Assembly (NCBI GenBank): GCA_903928285.1
Contig: CAIYQH010000285.1
Coordinates: forward strand, 1 to 7,670
DNA length: 7,670 bases
Reading direction: 5' to 3'
Source of the DNA: an uncultured Bacteroidales bacterium
GTDB taxonomy: Bacteria; Bacteroidota; Bacteroidia; Bacteroidales; FEN-979
Shown piece after piece: positions 1 to 5,525 of this stretch. The notes under the pieces were generated by a model that saw only the letters and a program-made list of their open reading frames with translations, was not told the origin of the DNA and searched no databases. A program made the position numbers and the translations under genes. Numbering within the stretch: the stretch's first letter is position 1; the number at the start of each line of letters is the position of its first letter.

Positions 1-23
1 CCGACCTTCCAATACCGAACCCT

Positions 24-371
24 ATGGAAAAACTACCGGAAAAATTATTTGACCTGCAGGAACTCCGGACCATTGCGGCCGGTGACAACGAATTCTTCCG
101 TCACATGGTCAGCCTGTTTATTTCCCAGAATGAAGAGGCCCTGCTCGAAATCAGGGGTTATTATGATAAAAGAGAATTTGCCGCCATTCAAAAGATCCTC
201 CATAAGCTGAAACCCTCTGTCGGGGTGATGGGAATCACCACCGCCACAGAAATCATCAAGCAAATTGAAGAAACTGAACTGCACGAAATCGATGAATCTG
301 TCTTTTCCGTGCTGCTCCTGCGGCTCGATACAATCCTGAAGGAGGTAAATGACCAGCTAAGACTGCCGTGA
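24..371 (+). CDS. Hpt-domain phosphotransfer protein, or C-terminal Hpt domain of a hybrid histidine kinase
   Basis: A 115-residue reading from the first ATG is essentially one histidine phosphotransfer (Hpt) domain. It opens with the usual lead-in FDLQELRTIAAGDNEFF (residues 9-25). The phosphoacceptor is His60 in the helix ILHKLKPSVGVMG, the counterpart of the family's HxLKgssxxxG motif. Hpt domains form four-helix bundles that pass phosphate between response-regulator receiver domains in multistep phosphorelays, usually in the cytoplasm. No kinase or receiver domain is visible here. The frame stays open upstream to the window edge, reading DLPIPNP before the ATG, and there is no ribosome site. 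The ATG may therefore be internal and the gene may be the tail of a larger hybrid sensor kinase, a common design in Bacteroidota. Sure about the domain, unsure about the true start. Confidence 0.85.
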   Translation: MEKLPEKLFDLQELRTIAAGDNEFFRHMVSLFISQNEEALLEIRGYYDKREFAAIQKILHKLKPSVGVMGITTATEIIKQIEETELHEIDESVFSVLLLRLDTILKEVNDQLRLP

Positions 372-506
372 GACAAGAACTCTCATTTTTAGATTGATTT
401 TCCCTTTTTATCGATATGAGTAATTATTAAAGCATTGTTTGTTAGTTATTTAACATTGTGTTTTTAATCTGGCATGAATTTTGTTTCAGGATAGAAAAAC
501 ACTGAT

Positions 507-908
507 ATGAAACGATTTACACTGATCCTGATGATTGCTGCAATCTCAGGCGTTATGATCACCGGTTGTAAAAAGGCCGAAGTTGCCACACCGGTAACCC
601 CCTTACCCAAAACGCTCAATGAGTTAAAGGCCTCCGATGCCTTCAGCTGGACCACCGGCAACACCGTGGAGGTGATGATCACGGGCCTCCCCACATCGGT
701 ACCCGTCAGGGCCACCCTGACAATCAGCCTTGCCGATGGAACAATCCTGTTCAGTAAGCTCCACCCGATGGATCAGAATCTCACCATCAGTCTTACGGTA
801 CCCTCTACCGACAAAGAGCTGACGCTGAAATACGGGTCGGTATCCTACCCTGTTGCCATTGTGAATAACCAGGCAGCCTTCTCCTTTATCCCGGTTCTTA
901 TTGATTAA
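507..908 (+). CDS. Small lipoprotein encoded upstream of a LruC-domain protein
   Basis: A 133-residue protein with a lipoprotein signal peptide: Lys2-Arg3, a hydrophobic stretch (residues 4-17) and the lipobox ITGC, so Cys21 would be the lipidated N-terminus. The mature part (22-133) is rich in beta-prone segments and begins with a Pro/Thr-rich linker. The phrase DAFSWTTGNTVEVMITG (44-60) resembles the F-W-TT beta-sandwich start often seen in Bacteroidota surface lipoproteins, including the N-terminal regions of some LruC proteins. I know no defined family for it. There is no acidic patch after Cys21 of the kind known as a surface-export signal in some Bacteroidota, so a periplasm-facing outer-membrane location is plausible but inferred. 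It lies 21 bases before the LruC gene on the same strand and with no terminator between, so the two are probably cotranscribed and may work together in the envelope. Confidence 0.75.
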   Translation: MKRFTLILMIAAISGVMITGCKKAEVATPVTPLPKTLNELKASDAFSWTTGNTVEVMITGLPTSVPVRATLTISLADGTILFSKLHPMDQNLTISLTVPSTDKELTLKYGSVSYPVAIVNNQAAFSFIPVLID

Positions 909-929
909 CAAATAACAAAAAAGCAAAAT

Positions 930-2417
930 ATGAAAAAGATTATTATTCTGACTGCATTGACCACCCTGTTATCCATGACAGGACTCATGGCACAGGTCAC
1001 GCTCAACTGCGAATCGGGGAACCGTGCCATCGAACAGGGCAATTGCTGGGGTTTTGGAGCAACCTCCTATTCCAATACGGCAGGCCTGGTGATCAGTGGC
1101 AGCTGGTCGACAAAAAGCAACTCCCTTACCAACTCAGCTCCTACCGCATGCTGGATCAAAACCCCCTGGATGCTGATCGGCAACGGTAACATTACCTTCC
1201 AGACTCGTCTCGACGGGGCCGGCAACGGGGTTTCGGCAAAGGGGATCACGCTGTGGTATATACCCTATGTTGCTGCTGCACCTTACGGAGAAGGAACCCC
1301 CGTACAGTTTTATACCTATGATTTTCCGGTCTTCAATGTAACCACTGTCAGGAACATTTCCGCCCCTATCCCCGCGGCCATTCAAAACGCAACCTCTGTA
1401 TATAAGATCAGGGTCAGCTTTACCGGTACCGGTGGCAATGAGAGGGCCTATTCCGACAATTTCATCTTCCCGGGTACCTACTGGTCTGATCCTGCAAACG
1501 GATGCATTCCCCTGGCCGTGATACAGGATGCCGATGGCGATGGTGTTCCCGATGCAGAGGATGCCTATCCGAACGACCCGAACAGGGCCTATAACAGTTA
1601 CTTCCCTGCTGCGAACCATTCGGGAACCCTCGCGTTTGAAGACCTGTGGCCGGCAAAAGGCGATTATGACTTTAATGATGTCGTGGTCAATTACCGTATT
1701 CAAACGGTGACCAACGCCGCAAACAACGTGGTGGAAGTGTTTGGCAGGTTTGTTCTTCGGGCCTCGGGAGCCAGCTATCACAATGGTTTCGGTTTCCAGC
1801 TCAACGGCATTTCACCTGATAAGATCATCAGTGTTACCGGTAACTCCATCGGAGGCTCTTCCATCTATTCGTTCCTTCCAAACGGACTCGAGAGCGGGCA
1901 AACTTTCGCCAACTGCATTGTGTTCGACGATTTCTTCAGGCTGATGCCATGGTCCGGTTCAGGCATCGGTGTTAATACGAATCCGACCGCACCACATATT
2001 CCCTACGACACCCTGAACGTTCACCTGGTATTCATCAATAACGGCATACCAGCCCCTGGCGGAACCGTGGCAAACACCCAGCTGCTGCCGGGAGTGTTCA
2101 ACTATTACATCGTAGCGAAAAAGGAGCGGGGCAATGAAATTCACCTTGCCGGGGGTATTCCTACAAACCATGCCAACACAGCACTTTTCGGCACGCTGGA
2201 TGACGACTCCGATACCGGCACGGGAAAATATTACAAAACAGCTAACAACCTCCCCTGGGGGATCAATATCCTGCAGGGATTTGACTACCCGACAGAAAAA
2301 ACACCCATAAACGACGCCTACCTCCATTTTATCGAATGGGCAGCCAGTGCAGGTGCGGTTTATCCCGACTGGTATGCAAACCTTCCGGGTTACCGGAATC
2401 AGGCGCTGATCTATTAA
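930..2417 (+). CDS. Secreted LruC-domain protein with a thrombospondin-3-like calcium loop
   Basis: A 495-residue exported protein. The signal peptide (about 1-21) has Lys2-Lys3, a hydrophobic core and a likely signal peptidase I cut after LMA21. Residues 22-190 form a Cys/Gly/Ser/Asn-rich beta-sandwich-like region (CWGFGATSYSNTAG; ACWIKTPW) similar in style to jelly-roll adhesion domains of Bacteroidota surface proteins. Residues 200-211 (DADGDGVPDAED) are a thrombospondin type 3-like calcium loop. This leads into the LruC domain: Pro214-Asn215-Asp216-Pro217-Asn218-Arg219-Ala220, then LAFEDLWPAKGDYDFNDVVV (234-253) and NGFGFQL (285-291), running to the end (WAASAGAVYPDWY near 470-482). The DFND motif is the conserved acidic core shared with DUF4114-like domains. 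LruC was named from a Leptospira protein; the biochemical role is unknown, and an envelope or adhesion role is inferred. No type IX sorting domain is seen at the C-terminus. The leader is A-rich with no Shine-Dalgarno sequence. A terminator follows. Confidence 0.88.
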   Translation: MKKIIILTALTTLLSMTGLMAQVTLNCESGNRAIEQGNCWGFGATSYSNTAGLVISGSWSTKSNSLTNSAPTACWIKTPWMLIGNGNITFQTRLDGAGNGVSAKGITLWYIPYVAAAPYGEGTPVQFYTYDFPVFNVTTVRNISAPIPAAIQNATSVYKIRVSFTGTGGNERAYSDNFIFPGTYWSDPANGCIPLAVIQDADGDGVPDAEDAYPNDPNRAYNSYFPAANHSGTLAFEDLWPAKGDYDFNDVVVNYRIQTVTNAANNVVEVFGRFVLRASGASYHNGFGFQLNGISPDKIISVTGNSIGGSSIYSFLPNGLESGQTFANCIVFDDFFRLMPWSGSGIGVNTNPTAPHIPYDTLNVHLVFINNGIPAPGGTVANTQLLPGVFNYYIVAKKERGNEIHLAGGIPTNHANTALFGTLDDDSDTGTGKYYKTANNLPWGINILQGFDYPTEKTPINDAYLHFIEWAASAGAVYPDWYANLPGYRNQALIY

Positions 2418-2438
2418 GAGGCACCTGTTCATTCTCAT

Positions 2439-2470
2439 GACCGGTTCCGGATTTCGGGGCCGGTTTTTTT
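2439..2470 (+). terminator. Intrinsic terminator after the LruC gene
   Basis: ACCGG (2440-2444) pairs with CCGGT (2460-2464). The stem continues inward through two G-U pairs and C2447-G2457, C2448-G2456, G2449-C2455, closing on the five-base loop GATTT. Seven T residues (2464-2470) follow, partly paired at the stem base. It lies 22 bases after the LruC stop and should end the lipoprotein/LruC transcript, separating it from the promoter further right. Confidence 0.88.
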
Positions 2471-2490
2471 ATGCATGACAGGTAATCGGA

Positions 2491-2537
2491 CCAGGATCAC
2501 CCACGCCATGCACTGTTGCACCTTTCGGGTGATTTGG
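2491..2537. repeat. Imperfect inverted repeat overlapping the -33 element
   Basis: ATCACCC (2496-2502) is exactly the inverse complement of GGGTGAT (2527-2533). Outer CCA (2491-2493) matches TGG (2535-2537) if small bulges are allowed. The 24-base spacer contains TGCA twice (2509-2512 and 2517-2520). The right arm runs into the TTTG -33 element of the next promoter, so it could be an operator or a hairpin in read-through RNA. The repeat is seen directly; a role is inference. Confidence 0.4.
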
Positions 2538-2566
2538 TATGATATTTAAAATTTATAGTAACTTTG
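2533..2566 (+). promoter_or_regulatory. Bacteroidota-type promoter for the lysine-rich mini-gene
   Basis: TAACTTTG (2559-2566) is an exact match to the -7 consensus TAnnTTTG. TTTG (2533-2536) sits 22 bases upstream, close to the usual spacing of the -33 element. The spacer is AT-rich. Transcription would start near 2571-2574, giving a leader of about 95 bases before the ATG at 2668. It lies well past the LruC terminator, as expected for an independent unit. Confidence 0.65.
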
Positions 2567-2603
2567 TTCGGCATTGACCCGAAAAATTACCAATGGGCGA
2601 TGC

Positions 2604-2634
2604 TCTGACAAACCCTCTGACGTTAGCAGTCAGA
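2604..2634 (+). promoter_or_regulatory. Leader hairpin with two competing 5' arms
   Basis: In the predicted leader, TCTGAC (2616-2621) can pair with GTCAGA (2629-2634) to form a six-base-pair stem with a seven-base loop. A second TCTGAC (2604-2609) is identical, so it can pair with the same 3' arm instead. Such mutually exclusive pairing could affect stability or translation of the mini-gene, but the stems are short. No riboswitch class is recognised. Confidence 0.3.
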
Positions 2635-2667
2635 TAAATAGGATTATTAACCCTAAAAACCAACGTT

Positions 2668-2769
2668 ATGTCAAAAGGAAAAGACGCAAAGAAAGATGTT
2701 AAAAAAGCGCCTGCAAAAACGCCAAAAGAAAAGCGCCAGGAGAAAATAGAAAAAAAGGCAAAAAAATAG
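2668..2769 (+). CDS. Lysine-rich small basic protein, 33 residues
   Basis: An ATG opens 33 codons ending in TAG, starting MSKGKDAKKDVKKAPAKT and continuing with a charged KEKRQEKIEKKAKK-type tail. It has 14 lysines and one arginine against five acidic residues, no aromatic residues, no cysteine, no signal peptide and no membrane segment. It is probably disordered or a single amphipathic helix, and a nucleic-acid or ribosome partner is plausible from charge alone. It does not match ribosomal protein THX, the other small basic Bacteroidota protein I considered. Support for a real gene comes from an exact promoter 102 bases upstream, a clean start, and a full frame ending just before the convergent fucosidase gene. 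There is no Shine-Dalgarno sequence; the bases before the ATG are A/C-rich. Two seven-A tracts lie near the 3' end. Function unknown. Confidence 0.65.
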   Translation: MSKGKDAKKDVKKAPAKTPKEKRQEKIEKKAKK

Positions 2770-2784
2770 GATCAGACAACGCTT

Positions 2785-4245
2785 TCAGGGTTTGCTGACA
2801 GGCGCCTTGTAAAGGCCAAAGTGTACTATTTCCGCGACGTCCCGCGCGGAGGTGATCCGTAACCTGACTTTAGCGGAGCTTACCGGACTACAGCGTAAAA
2901 GACGTTTGTGCCCGATGGTGGTTCCCCTCACGATCTCCTGCCAGGCAGGTCCACTGCGGGTTTCGACAACAAATGACTCCACTTTTTGCCCCTGCAGGAA
3001 ATTTTCCTGCAGCATGATTCTATCAAAAGTCACCGGTTGGGGAAGATCCATTTGGATCATGGTGTCATTTTTCAGGGTGGTGGCTCCGGTGGCAAGATTG
3101 TTGCGAAAAGTGGCATCCAGCAACGATTTCATCTTCTTTAAAGCCGCCACGTCATTTTCGTGGATGAGTCCCCTCCTGTCAGGAGGCAGGTTGAGCAACA
3201 GGACCGAATTTCGTCCCACCGAGCTATACCAGATATCTGTCAGGGTTTCGGGGCTCTTGACCAGGGTATCTTCACTTTCGTGCCAGAACCAGCCCGGACG
3301 TATCGAAACGTCGACTTCGGAGGGGTACCAAACCAGTCCGGCAGCCTTCACGATCTTTTCCCGGCTGCCAAGGTCCTCCGACATCTGGTCGCCGGGGGGC
3401 AGGAACAACCCCTCTTTCGTATATTCCTGCCGGGATGTGGCTGCTATTTCATCCAGGGCAGCAGCAGGCACCGGCACAACGCTCCATTCGGTTTCACGTC
3501 CATAGCCCGATTCGGTGCCCACCCACCTGACATCGGGACCCGTTACCGCAATCACGGCCTGGGGCTGCAGGGTCCGCACCACGGTATAATAGCTTTGCCA
3601 GTCGTAAACCTGCCGTTTTCCATTGGGTCCTTCACCGCAAGCCCCGTCAAACCACACCTCGTCCACCTTTCCGTATTGGGTGAGGAGTTCTCCAAGCTGA
3701 TTCCTGAAATGTTCGTTGTAAGCCTCCGTCCCGTAAAGGGGAGAGTTTATATCCCAGGGAGAAAGGTACAGGCCAAGTTTCATGCCGAGTTTTTTACATG
3801 CTGCTGCCACCTCGGCCACCACATCGCCACGCCCGCCCCTCCAAGGGGATTTTTTTACGGTGTAATCGGTAAATTGGCTGGGCCACAGGCAAAATCCGTC
3901 GTGATGCTTGGCCACCATGATCACCAGCCTGGCACCTGCCATCTTTGCCGTGGCAACCCACTGTTCAGCATCCAGGGCAGTCGGGTTGAACAGGGAGGGA
4001 GAGGTCCCCTTTTCGCCCCATTCCCGGTTGGTGAAGGTATTCATCCCGAAATGGATGAATACCGTGAATTCCAGCTCCTGCCAGCTGACCTGCCTGGCGG
4101 TCGGGCAGACATGGGCCGCCTTTTTCAGTATTGCCGGCTCGCTGTCGACGGTGTTTATACGAACGACATTGGCCGATCGGAACTCCTGGCCGGAAAGAGG
4201 GATAAATCGCATACATAAAAGGATCATGAACACGGAGTTCTTCAT
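2785..4245 (-). CDS. Secreted alpha-L-fucosidase, glycoside hydrolase family 29
   Basis: A 486-residue enzyme expected to release alpha-linked L-fucose from glycans by a retaining mechanism. The N-terminus (MKNSVFMILLCMRFIPLSGQ) looks like a short signal peptide, somewhat weakened by Arg13, suggesting a periplasmic location. The catalytic TIM-barrel spans about 45-370: FTVFIHFGMNTFTNREWG (60-77), the sugar-binding AKHHDGFCLWPS (112-123), and EVWFDGACG (196-204), where Asp200 is the expected nucleophile. Glu245 in RWVGTESG is the likely acid/base by comparison with the alpha-1,3/4 type (GH29-B). Residues about 380-486 form a beta-sandwich with FDRIMLQENFLQGQKV and GTTIGHKRL, typical of the C-terminal domain in that subfamily. 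Length is normal. It stands alone, with no SusC/SusD or other hydrolase gene beside it. Family is certain; linkage preference is inferred. Confidence 0.93.
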   Translation of the reverse strand: MKNSVFMILLCMRFIPLSGQEFRSANVVRINTVDSEPAILKKAAHVCPTARQVSWQELEFTVFIHFGMNTFTNREWGEKGTSPSLFNPTALDAEQWVATAKMAGARLVIMVAKHHDGFCLWPSQFTDYTVKKSPWRGGRGDVVAEVAAACKKLGMKLGLYLSPWDINSPLYGTEAYNEHFRNQLGELLTQYGKVDEVWFDGACGEGPNGKRQVYDWQSYYTVVRTLQPQAVIAVTGPDVRWVGTESGYGRETEWSVVPVPAAALDEIAATSRQEYTKEGLFLPPGDQMSEDLGSREKIVKAAGLVWYPSEVDVSIRPGWFWHESEDTLVKSPETLTDIWYSSVGRNSVLLLNLPPDRRGLIHENDVAALKKMKSLLDATFRNNLATGATTLKNDTMIQMDLPQPVTFDRIMLQENFLQGQKVESFVVETRSGPAWQEIVRGTTIGHKRLLRCSPVSSAKVRLRITSARDVAEIVHFGLYKAPVSKP

Positions 4246-4320
4246 AGGAGTGTAGTTTTAACATCCATTAATGGAAACGAAGGATTACTGTTTTGAAATT
4301 CACGATAGTCACTCCGGTGA

Positions 4321-4353
4321 CAAAAATAGAGAAATAGTAAAGTCAGAGGTAAA
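4321..4353 (-). promoter_or_regulatory. Candidate promoter for the fucosidase gene
   Basis: On the minus strand, TATTTTTG (complement of 4321-4328) fits the -7 consensus TAnnTTTG exactly. TTTA (complement of 4350-4353) lies 21 bases upstream, three of four bases matching the -33 TTTG. Transcription would start near 4314-4317, about 70 bases before the fucosidase ATG at 4245. AT-rich sequence makes chance matches possible. Confidence 0.42.
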
Positions 4354-4436
4354 TCAGGGTGGTCTAAGTTCGTGAATAGTTCATCCGCCAGGGTAATTTC
4401 TTTGTGAAGATTATAACGGAAATTGAAAAAAATATT

Positions 4437-4444
4437 TACCTTTG
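4437..4444 (+). promoter_or_regulatory. -7 element of the nuo operon promoter
   Basis: TACCTTTG matches TAnnTTTG exactly and sits 19 bases before the nuoA ATG, which implies a very short leader of roughly 12-16 bases. No good TTTG lies at the usual -33 distance; the nearest fit is TTAT at 4411-4414. It is the only upstream candidate seen for the operon. Confidence 0.55.
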
Positions 4445-4463
4445 TCAAGATTAATTCTAAATA

Positions 4464-4847
4464 ATGGACAGGACTTTCTTTCCTTCTGACTATATCCCGG
4501 TGCTGGTTCAATCGGTTGTGGCCTTTGGTTTCGTGGCGGTCACCATGCTTGCTACCCATTTTATAGGAGGGAAGCGCAAGAAATTCCATACCCTGCGTAA
4601 GGACCAGAATTTCGAATGCGGCATCGAGGTAAAGGGAAATGCCCGTTTTCCATTTTCCGTCAAATATTTCCTGATAGCGATCCTGTTTGTTCTGTTCGAT
4701 GTGGAGATCATCTTTTTTTATCCCTGGGCGATCAATTTCAAGGAATTCGGCTGGGATGGATTCTGGGAGATGCTTTTATTCCTGGGTTTCCTTCTTTTCG
4801 GGTTCTATTATATCATCAGCAAAGGAGCCCTGAACTGGGAGGATTGA
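4464..4847 (+). CDS. nuoA: NADH-quinone oxidoreductase subunit A (NuoA)
   Basis: A 127-residue membrane subunit of respiratory complex I, which couples NADH oxidation and quinone reduction to proton (or sodium) export. It has three hydrophobic helices at about 12-34, 66-88 and 102-119. The first loop carries FECGIE (50-55) with the conserved Cys52, and the second helix region carries the family signature RFPFSVKYFLIAILFVLFDV (61-80) followed by Glu81. The acidic pair Asp79/Glu81 in FDVE falls at the same numbers as in E. coli NuoA and lies next to the quinone cavity. NuoA anchors the peripheral arm with NuoH. Length is typical. It is the first gene of the nuo cluster, with an exact -7 promoter element just upstream, and is divergent from the fucosidase gene. 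Confidence 0.96.
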   Translation: MDRTFFPSDYIPVLVQSVVAFGFVAVTMLATHFIGGKRKKFHTLRKDQNFECGIEVKGNARFPFSVKYFLIAILFVLFDVEIIFFYPWAINFKEFGWDGFWEMLLFLGFLLFGFYYIISKGALNWED

Positions 4848-4906
4848 ATTAGTATCGTGCAGCACAGGGGATGAAATTACCCGGGAACGGCGGGCAGTGC
4901 GAACAG

Positions 4907-4927
4907 TTTTGATTTTTGCCTTTTGAT
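4907..4927 (+). repeat. Three-unit heptanucleotide tandem repeat before nuoB
   Basis: Three consecutive heptamers TTTTGAT, TTTTGCC and TTTTGAT fill 4907-4927, ending nine bases before the nuoB ATG. Similar TTTTGnn heptamer runs are, to my recollection, seen in intergenic DNA of some environmental Bacteroidota. The repeat is short and imperfect, and may be a remnant of a longer array. It also creates an in-frame TTG at 4916, which is not a convincing start. Confidence 0.55.
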
Positions 4928-4936
4928 TTCAGTGAC

Positions 4937-5494
4937 ATGGATACCAACATAAAAACATATAACAAGGCTGATGCGCCCGACGGATATTCCGCCCCGGGTA
5001 TCTTTGCCACCAGCCTTGACAAGGTGATCGGCCTTGCCAGGAAAAATTCCATCTGGCCCCTGCCTTTTGCCACCTCCTGTTGCGGCATTGAATTCATGGC
5101 CACCATGGGAGCTCATTACGACCTTGGCAGGTTTGGCGCCGAACGGCTTAGTTTCAGCCCACGACAAGCCGACCTGCTCATGGTGATGGGGACCATCGCA
5201 AAAAAAATGGCCCCGGTGATCCAGCAGGTCTATATCCAGATGGCAGAGCCGCGCTGGGTGCTTGCTGTTGGGGCATGTGCCTCGAGCGGGGGCATATTCG
5301 ACACCTACAGCGTGCTGCAGGGCATCGACCGCGTGGTTCCCGTGGATGTTTATGTGCCCGGATGCCCGCCCCGCCCTGAACAGATCATCGACGGGTTTAT
5401 GAAGATACAGGACCTGGTGGGAAACGAATCGCTCAGGCGCCGTTACTCTGACGAATACAAGGCGTTGCTGTCGGGGTACGGAATTCTGGTCTGA
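4937..5494 (+). CDS. nuoB: NADH-quinone oxidoreductase subunit B (NuoB), holds cluster N2
   Basis: A 185-residue cytoplasmic connecting subunit of complex I that holds the terminal [4Fe-4S] cluster N2, from which electrons pass to quinone. The four ligand cysteines are present: adjacent Cys48-Cys49 in PFATSCCGIEFMA, Cys114 in VLAVGACASSGG and Cys143 in YVPGCPPRPE. RFGAERLSFSPRQADLLMV (65-83) is the other strong family block. I chose the ATG at 4937 rather than a longer in-frame TTG at 4916, because that TTG lies inside the heptamer repeat and the family does not need the extra seven residues. The gene follows nuoA after 89 bases, an unusually loose spacer for this operon, with no Shine-Dalgarno sequence. 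It ends in tandem stops TGA TAA. Confidence 0.96.
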   Translation: MDTNIKTYNKADAPDGYSAPGIFATSLDKVIGLARKNSIWPLPFATSCCGIEFMATMGAHYDLGRFGAERLSFSPRQADLLMVMGTIAKKMAPVIQQVYIQMAEPRWVLAVGACASSGGIFDTYSVLQGIDRVVPVDVYVPGCPPRPEQIIDGFMKIQDLVGNESLRRRYSDEYKALLSGYGILV

Positions 5495-5501
5495 TAAATA
5501 G

Positions 5502-5523
5502 ATTGTTGCGAAATTGTTGTGAA
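5502..5523 (+). repeat. Tandem 11-base repeat in the nuoB-nuoC spacer
   Basis: ATTGTTGCGAA (5502-5512) is followed at once by ATTGTTGTGAA (5513-5523), differing at one base. Together they take up 22 of the 31 spacer bases and end two bases before the nuoC ATG at 5526. This looks like a local duplication; any effect on nuoC translation is inference. Confidence 0.6.
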
Positions 5524-5525
5524 AG

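Noticed and set aside
381..420. CTCAT/ATGAG inverted repeat after the Hpt gene as a terminator
   Set aside because: Only five base pairs with a 30-base loop and no following T-tract.
438..483. Possible promoter for the lipoprotein/LruC unit (TTTG 438-441; TAACATTG 451-458; GAATTTTG 476-483)
   Set aside because: Each -7 candidate has a mismatch and none has a TTTG at correct spacing. A promoter is probably in this AT-rich gap but I cannot place it.
1134..1781. Minus-strand frame of 215 codons opposite the LruC gene
   Set aside because: No motif, no promoter, and it fully overlaps a gene with clear domain signatures.
2751..2757. A AAA AAG heptamer in the zero frame of the lysine-rich mini-gene, like a -1 frameshift site
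   Set aside because: Expected by chance in a Lys-codon-rich gene; the -1 frame adds only about 13 residues of no recognisable character (stop at 2796-2798) and I see no stimulatory hairpin.
3160..4218. Plus-strand frame of 352 codons inside the fucosidase gene
   Set aside because: Composition is Gly/His/Pro/Arg-rich with no domain; it is a shadow of the GH29 coding strand.
4916..4936. Longer nuoB start at TTG 4916
   Set aside because: The TTG is inside the heptamer repeat and adds seven residues not needed by the family; the ATG at 4937 is better.
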